Below are positions 32,993-43,721 of a stretch of DNA of 64,000 nt, one piece after another. The translations under genes and the position numbers were made by a program. Source of the stretch: Rhodovulum sulfidophilum. GTDB lineage: Bacteria > Pseudomonadota > Alphaproteobacteria > Rhodobacterales > Rhodobacteraceae. Under the pieces are notes generated by a model. The model saw nothing but the letters and a program-made list of their open reading frames with translations, was not told the origin of the DNA and searched no databases. The stretch lies in NCBI GenBank assembly GCA_003241785.1, contig QFPW01000009.1, positions 1-64,000 on the forward strand. The letters run 5' to 3'. Each line of letters begins with the position of its first letter. Within the stretch, counting starts at the first letter, position 1.

Positions 32993-34369
32993 ATGAGCCT
33001 TTGCCCCCCGACCCAGCGCGCGCTGGCACCGCTTCTGACAGTCGCCTGCCTTTGCGCGCCGAGCCTGGTTTCGGCATCGGTCGAATCGGCGGTCTCGAGC
33101 TTCACGCTGCCGAACGGCCTCGTCGGCGTCGTCATCGAGGACCACCGCGCCCCGGTCGTGACCTCGATGGTCTGGTACAAGGTCGGCGCGGCGGATGACC
33201 CCGCCGGCCAGTCCGGCCTCGCCCATTTCCTCGAACATATGATGTTCAAGGCGACCGACAAGCTCGCCGAAGGAGAGTTCAGCGCCATCGTCGCCGCGAA
33301 CGGCGGCGAGGAGAACGCCTTCACCACCAACGACTACACCGCCTATTACCAGCGTATCTCGGCGGACCGGCTCGATCTCGTGCTCGGCATGGAGGCGGAC
33401 CGCATGGTCAACCTCGACCCGGGCGAGGCCGGCGCGCGCTCGGAGCGCGACGTCGTGCTCGAGGAGCGGCGGATGCGGATCGATTCGACGCCCGAGGGCC
33501 CGTTCCGCGAGCGGCGGGACGCGATGCTGTTCCTCAACAGCCCCTACGGCCGGCCGACCATCGGCTGGAAGCAGGAGATCGAGGAGATCACCCTCGACAG
33601 CGCCATGGCGTTCTACCGCGCGCATTACGCGCCAAACAACGCCGTGCTCGTCGTCGCGGGCGATGTCACACCCGCCGAGGTCGAGGCGCTCGCCGAGAAG
33701 AATTTCGGCGCGATCCCCGCCTCCGAGCAGGTCCTGCCCCGGTCGCGGCCCCGGGAGCCCGCGCCGCTCGGCCTGCGCCGCTTCGAATATCGCGACCCGC
33801 GGGTCACCGCGCCGGTGCTGAGCCGGGCCTATGTCGCCCCGGCGCGGCGCTCCGGCGACCAGAAACAGGCGGCGGCGCTCACCGTCCTCGCGAAGCTGTT
33901 CGGCGGCGGCGTGACCTCCACCATGACGCGGGATCTCGAGCTCGACGGCGAGATCTGCGTCGACAGCGGCGCGCGCTATGACGGGATGAGCCTCGATCCG
34001 TCCAAGTTCAGCCTGCACATGGTGCTGAAGCCGGGCATGGACCCGGAGGAGGCCGAGGCGCGGCTCGACGCGCTGATCGCGAAATTCGTCGCCGATGGTC
34101 CCGATCCGGCCAGCCTCGAGCGCGTGCGAAACCAGGTCGCCGCCTCCGAGATCTACGGGCTCGACGACCAGCAGAGCCGCGCCAGCGTCTACGGCGCGGC
34201 GCTGACCACCGGCCTCACGATCGAGGACGTGGCGAACTGGCCCCGGGACCTGCGCGCGGTGACGGTCGCCGACGTGCGCGACGCGGCGCGCGCGGTCTTC
34301 AACCCCGAGGCGGCGGTGACCGGCTGGCTGCTGCCCGGCGCGCCGGGCACTCAGGTCGCGGTGCGATGA
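32993..34369 (+). CDS. M16 zinc metallopeptidase, catalytic subunit type
   Basis: A 458-residue pitrilysin-family protein with an N-terminal signal peptide (cleavage near SLVSAS). The inverted zinc motif HFLEHMMF (about residue 78) and the downstream glutamate in LEERRMRID form the active site. It probably works in the periplasm as a heterodimer with the next gene product. AGGAGGAGG stands 11 bases before the ATG. A 118-base gap in front suggests its own promoter. Confidence 0.93.
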   Translation: MSLCPPTQRALAPLLTVACLCAPSLVSASVESAVSSFTLPNGLVGVVIEDHRAPVVTSMVWYKVGAADDPAGQSGLAHFLEHMMFKATDKLAEGEFSAIVAANGGEENAFTTNDYTAYYQRISADRLDLVLGMEADRMVNLDPGEAGARSERDVVLEERRMRIDSTPEGPFRERRDAMLFLNSPYGRPTIGWKQEIEEITLDSAMAFYRAHYAPNNAVLVVAGDVTPAEVEALAEKNFGAIPASEQVLPRSRPREPAPLGLRRFEYRDPRVTAPVLSRAYVAPARRSGDQKQAAALTVLAKLFGGGVTSTMTRDLELDGEICVDSGARYDGMSLDPSKFSLHMVLKPGMDPEEAEARLDALIAKFVADGPDPASLERVRNQVAASEIYGLDDQQSRASVYGAALTTGLTIEDVANWPRDLRAVTVADVRDAARAVFNPEAAVTGWLLPGAPGTQVAVR

Positions 34370-35685
34370 GCGCTGTCCTCCGGCTGGGCGCGGCGGCCCT
34401 CGTCGCGCTGGGGCTCGGCGTGCCCGCCCGCGCGGCGATCGAGATCACCGAGGTCACCTCGCCCGGGGGTATAAAGGCCTGGCTGACCGAGGATCACTCG
34501 ATCCCGATGATCACGCTCGAATCGAGCTTTCTCGGCGGCGCGGTCCTCGATCCGGCGGGCCAGGAAGGCGCCTGCGCGCTGATGACGAGCCTGCTCGCCG
34601 AGGGCGCCGGCGGGCTCGATTCGACCGCCTTCGCCGAGCGGCGCGAGGACCTCGCGACCCGCTTCGGCTTCGACTGCGGCCGCGACGACGTCGCGGTCTC
34701 GCTCACCATGCTGAGCGAGAACAGCGCCGCATCGGTCGATTTGCTGCGCGCCGCGCTGGTCGAGCCGGATTTCGATCCCTCGGCGATCGAGCGGGTTCGG
34801 GCGCAGCTGGTCGCGGGGATCGAGGCCGACGCGGCCGATCCCGCCTCGATCGCCGGCCGCGCCTTCTCCGCGCTGGCCTATCCCGGCCATCCCTATGCCC
34901 GCCCCTCGCAGGGCACGGTCGATTCGGTGAAGGCGCTCGACCGCGCGGCGATCCTCGCGGCGCATGACGCTGTGCTGGCGCGCGACCGGCTGCGGGTCGC
35001 GGTGGTGGGCGACATCACGCCCGAGGCGCTGGCGCCGATGCTGGACCGGCTGTTCGGCGCGCTGCCGGCGACCGGCCCCGACCTGCCGCCGGTGGCGGAG
35101 CCGAAGCTGCCCGGCGGCCTCAGGGTGATCGACTTCGACGTGCCGCAGAGCCAGATGATCTTCGGCCAGCACGGGCTGCCGCGCGACGATCCCGATTTCG
35201 TCCCCGCCTTCGTCATGGATTACATCCTCGGCGGGGGCGGGCTCGGCTCGCGGCTCTCGACCGAGGTGCGCGAGAAGCGCGGGCTCACCTATGGCATCGG
35301 CACGATGCTGGTGCCGAACGACTTCGGCGCGCTCTATCTCGGCCATTTCGGCACCGCGAACGCGACCGCGGGGATGGCGATCGACCTCGTCCGCGCCGAA
35401 TGGACCCGGATGGCGGAGGGCGTGACGCAGGAGGAGCTCGACGCGGCCAAGCAGTTCCTGACCGGGGCCTATCCGCTGAAGTTCTCCGACAATGCGCGGA
35501 TCGCGCAGCAATTGCTCGGGATCCAGGTCGCCGGGCTCGGCATCGACTATGTCAACGCGCGCAACGGCCTGGTCGAGGCGGTGACGCGCGAGGACATCGC
35601 CCGGGTGGCGAAGCGGCTGCTCGACACCGACGAGCTCACCTTCGTCGTGGTGGGGCGGCCCGAAGGGCTCCCCGCCGGGGATTAA
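34366..35685 (+). CDS. M16 peptidase-like protein, non-catalytic subunit type
   Basis: A 439-residue paralogue of the preceding gene, with a signal peptide ending near VPARAA. The HXXEH motif is missing: the corresponding position reads GQEGACALMTSLL. It keeps the substrate-groove half (RVIDFDVPQSQMIFGQ and the RGLTYGIGT loop). In bacterial M16B pairs one subunit carries zinc and the other supplies substrate binding. The ATG overlaps the previous stop by four bases, so the two are made together. Confidence 0.92.
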   Translation: MSAVLRLGAAALVALGLGVPARAAIEITEVTSPGGIKAWLTEDHSIPMITLESSFLGGAVLDPAGQEGACALMTSLLAEGAGGLDSTAFAERREDLATRFGFDCGRDDVAVSLTMLSENSAASVDLLRAALVEPDFDPSAIERVRAQLVAGIEADAADPASIAGRAFSALAYPGHPYARPSQGTVDSVKALDRAAILAAHDAVLARDRLRVAVVGDITPEALAPMLDRLFGALPATGPDLPPVAEPKLPGGLRVIDFDVPQSQMIFGQHGLPRDDPDFVPAFVMDYILGGGGLGSRLSTEVREKRGLTYGIGTMLVPNDFGALYLGHFGTANATAGMAIDLVRAEWTRMAEGVTQEELDAAKQFLTGAYPLKFSDNARIAQQLLGIQVAGLGIDYVNARNGLVEAVTREDIARVAKRLLDTDELTFVVVGRPEGLPAGD

Positions 35686-35733
35686 CCATTAACCGGTGGC
35701 GCGGGTCCCCGGGCCCGTGCTAAACCTAGCGGC

Positions 35734-37586
<1,853 letters not shown>

Positions 37587-37590
<4 letters not shown>

Positions 37591-38768
37591 TCACGATCGG
37601 TGGCTTCTCGATCGGCTGGGACGATCCCCGGCTCTGGATCGGCGTCGCCGCGGTGCTCGCGGTCGCGCTGATCCTGCGCGCCATCGGCCGCGCCGGGCGG
37701 GCGACCGCGCCGCTCGCCCGGCATCTCGCCGAGATGGACGCGGCGGTGCGCGCGCTCGGCGAGGGGCAGCAGCGGCTCCATGGCGGGCTGACGCAGGTGG
37801 CCGAGACCCAGGCGCACGCCCAGGCGCGGGCCAGCGCCACGCTCGAGACCCGGCTCTCCGAGGTGACGCGGGCGATGACCGATTCGCTCGGCGCGAGCGC
37901 CGTCCGCACCGCGCGGGGCCTCGGCGAGCTGCGGGAGCGGCTGAACGCGATCGACAAGGCGCAGAGCAACATCGAGAAGCTCAGTTCCAACGTGCTCGGC
38001 CTGCAGGACATCCTCGCCAACAAGCAGACCCGGGGCGCCTTCGGCGAGATCCAGCTGCGCGAGATCGTCACCCGCGCGCTGCCGCCCGACGCCGCGACCT
38101 TCCAGGCGCAGCTCTCGAACGGGACGCGCGCGGACTGCCTGATCCACCTGCCGTTCCCGCCGGGGCCAATCGCGGTCGACGCCAAGTTCCCGCTCGAGCC
38201 CTACGAGCAGCTGCGCGCCGCGCGGACCCCCGCCGAGGAGACCGAGGCGCGGCGGCGGATGCGCGCGGCGATCCGCGGCCATATGAAGGCGATCGCGGAG
38301 AAATACATCATCGAGGGCGAGACCGCCGAGGGCGCGCTCATGTTCCTGCCCTCCGAGGCGGTCTACGCCGAGATGCATGCGGGCTTCGGCGAGCAGATCC
38401 GCGAGGGTTTCGCGCTCCGGGTCTGGACCGTCTCGCCCACCACCTGCATGGCGACGCTGCACACGCTGCGCGCGGTGCTGAAGGACGCGCGGATGCGGGC
38501 GGAGGCGCATGCGATCCGGCGCGAGCTCGGCCTCCTGCACAAGGACGTGGAGCGGCTCTCGGCCCGGGTCGGTAACCTCGACCGGCATTTCTCCCAGGCG
38601 CAGAAGGATCTCGAGGAGATCCGCATCTCGGCCGACCGCGCGGGGACCCGCGCCCGGCGGCTCGAGGCGCTCGACTTCACCCCGGCCGAGCCGGAGCCCG
38701 GCGCCGGGCCGGGGGCGGAGCCGCGGAGCGAGCCGCCGCTTCGGCTCGCGCGGCTTCCGGAGGCGTAG
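37587..38768 (+). CDS. rmuC: DNA recombination protein RmuC
   Basis: A 393-residue protein with one N-terminal membrane segment (LWIGVAAVLAVALILRAIG) and a long coiled coil (about 45-130). A nuclease-like PD-(D/E)XK domain follows (GEIQLREIVTRALPPD, then DAKFPLEPYEQL). The C-terminal tail is proline/glutamate rich. RmuC limits DNA inversions and rearrangements. It is translationally coupled to mutL, so the pair forms a small genome-stability unit. Confidence 0.93.
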
Positions 38769-38875
38769 CGGGCGGGCGGCGGCGGGGTCCGGAGACGCCC
38801 GCGCCGAAAGCCCTGCTTGAAACCCCCGGCCGCTCCGGCGACAGATGGTGGGAAATGCCGCCTCGGGATGCTGAC

Positions 38876-40192
38876 ATGGCCCATCTGTCGCTCGAAGATC
38901 ACCCGGACCGCTACCGGCTCTCGAACGAGCTGCATGCGCGGCCGTTCCCGGAACTGACCGCGCCCTGCCGGGCGGCGCATATCGCGATCAAGCAGCCGAC
39001 GCGCGCCTCCGAGCGCGACCGCTCGCTCGATTTCGCGCATCTGATCGCGCTGCTCGACCGCTACGGCGCGCCGCATCCGCCGCCGCGCGCCAACCATTAT
39101 TCGGGGTCGATCGGCCGCGGCCTCCTGAAATGGGAGATGCACACCGAATTCGTGACCTACACGATCTTCGCCCCCGGCCTCTCCGAGCGGCCGTTCTCGG
39201 GCGAGCTCTTCGCGCTCTTTCCCTCCGACTGGCTGGCCGCGGCGCCGGGCAGGATCCTGACCTCGACGCTGATCCGGATGGAGCGGATGAGCGAGGTGAC
39301 GACCGAGGCCCGGCTGCGCCAGGCCGAGGAATGGTTCGTGCCCGAAAGCCTGACCGTCAGCCGGGTGCTGGACGGCGAGGCGGTGATCGCGACCGACTTC
39401 CGCCTGGACGAGAACGGCCACACCCGGATGGCGATCTTCGCCCAGCCCGATATCGGCGGCCGCAGGCTCGGCCGGATCGCCCACCGGCTGCTCGAGATCG
39501 ACACCTACAAGAGCGTGGCGCTCCTGACCCTGCCGCGCGCCCAGGCGGTGGCGACCGCGGTCGGCCGGCTCGACGAGCAGCTGAGCGGGATCGTCGGCGA
39601 CATGGCGGCGACGGAGAAGGGCGGCGACGCGGACACGCTCGGCGCGCTGCTGCGCGTCTCCGCCGAGATCGAGCACCTCTCCGCGACCTCGGCCTTCCGC
39701 TTCGGCGCGGCGGAAGCCTACGAGGCGATCGTGACGCAGCGGATCGCGGTCCTGCGCGAGCAGCGGATCGGCGGACGGCAGCTCTTCGCGGAGTTCATGA
39801 TGCGAAGGTTCGATCCGGCGATGCGCACCTGCCGCTCGGCGCGGGCCCGGCTCGAGGAGCTGTCCGAGCGCGCCGAGCGCGCGGCGAACCTGCTCCGCAC
39901 CCGGGTCGACGTCGAGAGCCAGCGCCAGAACAACGAGATCCTCGCGCAGATGTCGGAGCGCGGCGCGATGCAGCTTCGGCTCCAGGAGACGGTCGAGGGG
40001 CTGTCGGTGGTGGCGATCAGCTACTACGCCGTCAGCCTCGGGAGCTACCTGCTCGGGCCGGTCGCGGAGAAATGGGCGGGCATCGAGAAACCGGTGCTCT
40101 CGGCGCTGCTCGTCGCGCCGGTCGTCTTCGGGGTCTGGTACGCGATGCGCCGGGTGCGGTCGCGGCTGATGGGCGAGGCGCACGCGGAATAG
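38876..40192 (+). CDS. DUF3422 family membrane protein
   Basis: A 438-residue protein of the DUF3422 family. The N-terminal signature is DHPDRYRLSNELHARPFPEL. A long helical, coiled-coil-rich middle follows. Two hydrophobic segments sit near the C terminus (VVAISYYAVSLGSYLLG and VLSALLVAPVVFGVWYA). The function is unknown; the layout resembles magnesium/zinc transporter-like or scaffold membrane proteins but this is only a structural impression. The start at 38876 fits the family; an in-frame ATG at 38855 is possible. Confidence 0.85.
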   Translation: MAHLSLEDHPDRYRLSNELHARPFPELTAPCRAAHIAIKQPTRASERDRSLDFAHLIALLDRYGAPHPPPRANHYSGSIGRGLLKWEMHTEFVTYTIFAPGLSERPFSGELFALFPSDWLAAAPGRILTSTLIRMERMSEVTTEARLRQAEEWFVPESLTVSRVLDGEAVIATDFRLDENGHTRMAIFAQPDIGGRRLGRIAHRLLEIDTYKSVALLTLPRAQAVATAVGRLDEQLSGIVGDMAATEKGGDADTLGALLRVSAEIEHLSATSAFRFGAAEAYEAIVTQRIAVLREQRIGGRQLFAEFMMRRFDPAMRTCRSARARLEELSERAERAANLLRTRVDVESQRQNNEILAQMSERGAMQLRLQETVEGLSVVAISYYAVSLGSYLLGPVAEKWAGIEKPVLSALLVAPVVFGVWYAMRRVRSRLMGEAHAE

Positions 40193-40198
40193 GCGGGG

Positions 40199-40218
40199 CG
40201 GCGGACCGGGGTCCGCCG
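40199..40218. terminator. hairpin after the DUF3422 gene
   Basis: CGGCGGACC-GG-GGTCCGCCG, a 9-base perfect stem six bases after the stop. The same 8-base core stem (GGCGGACC/GGTCCGCC) recurs after proS at 51045. Confidence 0.65.
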
Positions 40219-40234
40219 TTGCGTCGGGATGGAA

Positions 40235-40258
40235 CGCGCGGCCCCGGGAGGCCGCGCG
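40235..40258 (-). terminator. hairpin after the TonB-dependent receptor gene
   Basis: CGCGCGGCC and GGCCGCGCG form a 9-base perfect stem around a six-base loop, beginning six bases beyond the receptor stop on the minus strand. With the preceding hairpin it separates the two convergent genes. Confidence 0.65.
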
Positions 40259-40264
40259 GAAGGC

Positions 40265-42553
40265 TCAGAACCGGGCGCGGAGCATCAGCTCGGCGCCGAT
40301 CCCCTCGCCATAGACGACGGTGTCGTAGAAGCCCGTGGTCGCGTAGTACTTCTCGTTCAGGATGTTGTTCACCGAGAGCGTCAGCATGGTCTGCTCGGTT
40401 ATGTCGTAGCTCGCGTTGAAGTCGAAGACCGCGTAGGAATCCTGGTGCACGTTCAGGCTTTCGACATCCGAGAGCCACCGCATGCTGTCCGTGCCGCTCT
40501 GCCAGCGCACCGCGCCACCGAGGGTCAGCTTGTCCTGAAGGATGTTCGGGACGCGGTAGTCGGTCGCGGCCTTCAGCGTGTTGCGCGGCTGGTCGGTGTA
40601 GACCTCCTCGCCACCATCCTCCGAGTAGCGGTAGGTATAGCCGAGCGAGGCGTTCCAGCGGTCGGTGATCGCGCCCGCGAGTTCCAGCTCGAAGCCGCGG
40701 GTATCGACGCCGTCGACCTGCTCGTAGACCGAGCGGTTCTCTTCCGGGATATCGCCGACCCAGAGCGCGACGTCCTTCTGGTTGGTCTGGAACACCGCCG
40801 CCGACGCGTAGACCGCCCCGTCGAACAGACCGGCCTTCACGCCGAGCTCGTAGTTGTAGCCGAAGGTCGGGTCGAGGTAGTTGCCGTCCCAATCCTGCAC
40901 CAGCTGCGGCTTGTAGATGCTCGTGATGCTGCCGTAGGCGGTATAGACATCGTTGATGTCATAGGTGAAGCCGACGTAGGGCGTCACGATGCCGCTGTGG
41001 CTGTAGGAATAGTCGCCGCCGTAGGGGTCCTTGTTGGACCCGTCCCACCAGTTCACGCGAGCGCCGCCGAGCAGCGCGAGCGAATCCGTCGCCATGAAGC
41101 GCAGCGTGCCATAGACGCCGTATTGCTTGACCCGGGTGTTCCATTCCTGCGTGGCATCGCTCGAGAAGCTCGGCTCGGGGAAGCTCCCGTTCCAGTCGAA
41201 GACATTCCCGACGGGCGCGAGCGTCGCGAAATCCACGTCATAGCCGTAGTAGTCGCCGCGGACATCCGAGCCCATCGCGCCGACCACGAACTGGTGGATC
41301 CTGCCGAGCGCCTCGAATTCGCCGTTCACCACGGCGTTGAGCGTGTTCTGATCGTAGCCGCCGTCGTACTTCGCCGCCCAGGACGACATGCCCAGGCCGG
41401 TCTCCGCGTCCGGAACGCCGCTGATCCAGGCGAGCTGGGAGTCGAAATCGTTCTTCACGTAGGTGTAGACCAACCGGCCGGTCCAGCCGTTGTCGAAGAT
41501 ATGCTCGAGCGAGGCGAAGGCTTCGGTCCGGTCGGTGTCGACATAGGTCCAGTCGGCGCCGAGGTTGAAGCCCCAGGGCCAGTCGATCAGATTGTTATTG
41601 GTGTCATAAGGCGGGAGGCCGCCCCAGGTCGCGTTATCGGCCTTGGTCTTCTGGTAGCTCAGCCCGAGGTTCAGCAGCGTCGAGTCGCTGAGATCGATGT
41701 CGAGCGCGCCGTAGCCGACGTAGCGGTCCTTCGAATAGCGGTCGAGCGTGCTCTCGCGGCTGTCGATCGCGCCGAGGATGCGCCCGCGCACCGTGCCGCT
41801 TTCGTTGAGCGGTCCGGAGACATCGGCCTCGACGCGGGCGCCGAGCGGATAGGCGATCGCGGCGGCGACCTCGCGGCGCAGGAAGCTGGTCGGCCGCTTG
41901 CGGATGAAGTTGATCGAGGCGCCCGGCTCGCCCGCGCCCTGCATCAGGCCGGTGGCGCCGCGGACGATTTCGACGTGGTCGTAGAGGATCATGTCGGCGT
42001 TGTTGTCGCCGAACTGCCAGGTGCCGTCGCGCGGAACCGGCACGCCGTCATACTGGTAGGAATCGACCGGAAAGCCGCGGACGTAGTAATTGATCCGGTC
42101 GCTCTCGAACGCCTGGACCGTGACGCCGGTCGCGGCCTCCATCACCTCGGGGACCGTGGTGATATTGCGGTCCTTCATCTGCGCGTCGGTGATGACGCTG
42201 GTCGACTGCGGCGTTTCCTTCTGGCTGAGCGGCATGCCGGTGGCGGAGCGCATCCATTCGGTGGTCCAGGAGCCGGTGTCCTCCGTCGTGGTGCCGGGGG
42301 CGGCGGTGACGTTGATCTCGCTGAGTTCGAGCGACTCGCCGGCGGACTCGTCCGCCGCGCCGGCGAGGACCAGCGCCGCGTCGTTCCCGGGGGTGGCGGC
42401 GTCCTCGGCGGCGATGTCCTCGCTGCCCGCGACGACGGCGGTATCCTCGACCGGCTGCGCCGCCGCGACCGAGGCGAGGCTCAGCAGGCCGGCGCCCAGT
42501 ATCGTCGTCAGCCGCGCGCGCGCGGCCCAGCTCATGCGAATTCGGAGAGTCAT
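40265..42553 (-). CDS. TonB-dependent siderophore receptor
   Basis: A 762-residue outer-membrane receptor. A signal peptide (about 1-33) is followed by a short acidic stretch and a TonB-box-like LELSEINVTA near residue 75. The plug domain has TPQSTSVITDAQMKDRN and VRGFPVDSYQYDG with VEIVRGATGLMQGAGEPGA. The 22-strand barrel ends in LMLRARF with terminal phenylalanine. The pattern is that of ferric-siderophore receptors (FhuE/FpvA/FoxA type). It stands alone, without periplasmic or inner-membrane uptake genes, and its codons look slightly less GC-rich than its neighbours. Acquisition by transfer is possible but unproven. Confidence 0.92.
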   Translation of the reverse strand: MTLRIRMSWAARARLTTILGAGLLSLASVAAAQPVEDTAVVAGSEDIAAEDAATPGNDAALVLAGAADESAGESLELSEINVTAAPGTTTEDTGSWTTEWMRSATGMPLSQKETPQSTSVITDAQMKDRNITTVPEVMEAATGVTVQAFESDRINYYVRGFPVDSYQYDGVPVPRDGTWQFGDNNADMILYDHVEIVRGATGLMQGAGEPGASINFIRKRPTSFLRREVAAAIAYPLGARVEADVSGPLNESGTVRGRILGAIDSRESTLDRYSKDRYVGYGALDIDLSDSTLLNLGLSYQKTKADNATWGGLPPYDTNNNLIDWPWGFNLGADWTYVDTDRTEAFASLEHIFDNGWTGRLVYTYVKNDFDSQLAWISGVPDAETGLGMSSWAAKYDGGYDQNTLNAVVNGEFEALGRIHQFVVGAMGSDVRGDYYGYDVDFATLAPVGNVFDWNGSFPEPSFSSDATQEWNTRVKQYGVYGTLRFMATDSLALLGGARVNWWDGSNKDPYGGDYSYSHSGIVTPYVGFTYDINDVYTAYGSITSIYKPQLVQDWDGNYLDPTFGYNYELGVKAGLFDGAVYASAAVFQTNQKDVALWVGDIPEENRSVYEQVDGVDTRGFELELAGAITDRWNASLGYTYRYSEDGGEEVYTDQPRNTLKAATDYRVPNILQDKLTLGGAVRWQSGTDSMRWLSDVESLNVHQDSYAVFDFNASYDITEQTMLTLSVNNILNEKYYATTGFYDTVVYGEGIGAELMLRARF

Positions 42554-42657
42554 TCCGCCAGTCTCCCGCGGGTCAGCGTTTCCGGCTGGCTTTCGGCTGG
42601 CTGTCGATTCGTGTCTTCGCCGCGCCGCCCGCGAGGTTCAAGACAGGATCACGACGG

Positions 42658-42696
42658 CGTGACCTCCCCGCCGCGGACTGTGGCGCGGAGGTCACG
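42658..42696. promoter_or_regulatory. long inverted repeat between receptor and nadK
   Basis: A 10-base perfect inverted repeat, CGTGACCTCC (42658-42667) and GGAGGTCACG (42687-42696). It continues after one mismatch into CGCC/GGCG (42669-42672 with 42682-42685), leaving a nine-base loop. It lies in the divergent region of about 300 bases between the receptor and nadK. It could be a leader hairpin or an operator. I found no convincing Fur or RirA site in the same region. Confidence 0.55.
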
Positions 42697-42856
42697 CGAA
42701 ATCTTCCGGAGCGATCCTGATTGGTCCTATTGCGATTGACCTGGCGCGGCGGGCGCGTTTCGGGCCCTGCCGGTGCCCGCCCGGTTCATCGTCTTGAAAA
42801 GTCCGCGCCGCCGCGCCAGAGTGCGGCCCTTGCGGCGGGGCGAGGCGGGCCATTCC

Positions 42857-43621
42857 TTGACATTGGAGCGTATCCATTTCGTGGCGAGCTCGGTCGAGCT
42901 GGCGCAGGCCAGCATGGCGCGGCTGATCGAACGCCATGGCCAGGCGCCCGTCGAGGCGGCGGAGGTGATCGTGGCGCTCGGCGGGGACGGGCTCATGCTC
43001 ACCACGCTGCACACCACCCAGGCGCTCGGGGTTCCGGTCTACGGGATGAACCGGGGCACCGTCGGCTTCCTGATGAACGAATTCGCCGAGGGCGGTCTGA
43101 AGGCGCGCCTCGCCAACGCCGAGGCGGCGGTGCTGAACCCGCTCCGGATGCGCGCGATCACCGCCGACGGGTCGGTCGTCGAGGCGCTGGCGATCAACGA
43201 GGTCTCGATGCTGCGCTCCGGCCCGCAGGCGGCCAAGCTCAGGATCCTGATCGACGGCAAGGAGCGCATGGCCGAGCTCGTCGCCGACGGCGTGCTGGTC
43301 GCGACGCCGGCGGGCTCGACCGCCTACAACTATTCCGCGCATGGGCCGATCCTGCCGATCGGCGCCGACATTCTCGCGCTGACGCCGATGGCGGCGTTCC
43401 GGCCCCGGCGCTGGCGCGGCGCGCTCCTGCCGAAATCGGCGCGCGTGACCTTCGAGGTGCGCGAGCCGGACAAGCGCCCGGTCAACGCGGTGGCCGATTC
43501 GACCGAGGTGCGCAACGCGGTCCGCATCGAGGTCGAGAGCCGGCCCGACATCATCCACCGGATCTTGTTCGACCCCGGCCACGGGCTCGAGGAACGGCTG
43601 ATCCGGGAGCAGTTCGCCTGA
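42857..43621 (+). CDS. nadK: NAD kinase
   Basis: A 254-residue enzyme that phosphorylates NAD to NADP. The signature EVIVALGGDGLMLTTLH holds the GGDG nucleotide site, followed by GMNRGTVGFLMNE, AINEVSML and the glycine-rich VATPAGSTAYNYSAHGPIL. No ATG is available. The TTG at 42857 (or 42863) with GAGGCGGG upstream matches where family similarity begins. A GTG at 42773 would add 28 arginine-rich residues that do not fit. Confidence 0.9.
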   Translation: MTLERIHFVASSVELAQASMARLIERHGQAPVEAAEVIVALGGDGLMLTTLHTTQALGVPVYGMNRGTVGFLMNEFAEGGLKARLANAEAAVLNPLRMRAITADGSVVEALAINEVSMLRSGPQAAKLRILIDGKERMAELVADGVLVATPAGSTAYNYSAHGPILPIGADILALTPMAAFRPRRWRGALLPKSARVTFEVREPDKRPVNAVADSTEVRNAVRIEVESRPDIIHRILFDPGHGLEERLIREQFA

Positions 43622-43721
43622 TCCGCGAGCGGCGCGGGCGCCGGCGGGCCGCGGGGGCCCGCGCATCGGTCTTGCAACGGCGGTGCCCCCGCGGCACCTA
43701 GGCCGGATCAGGGAGATCAAC

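Noticed and set aside
42560..42640. Cobalamin-riboswitch-like fragments (CGCTGACCCGC and GGAGACTGG on the minus strand) upstream of the receptor
   Set aside because: The order and spacing of the B12 box and core helices do not fit, and the receptor is of the ferric-siderophore type.
42697..42760. Possible iron-regulator site near CAATCAGG / TTGCGATTGACC
   Set aside because: Matches to Fur, Irr or RirA patterns are too weak to claim.
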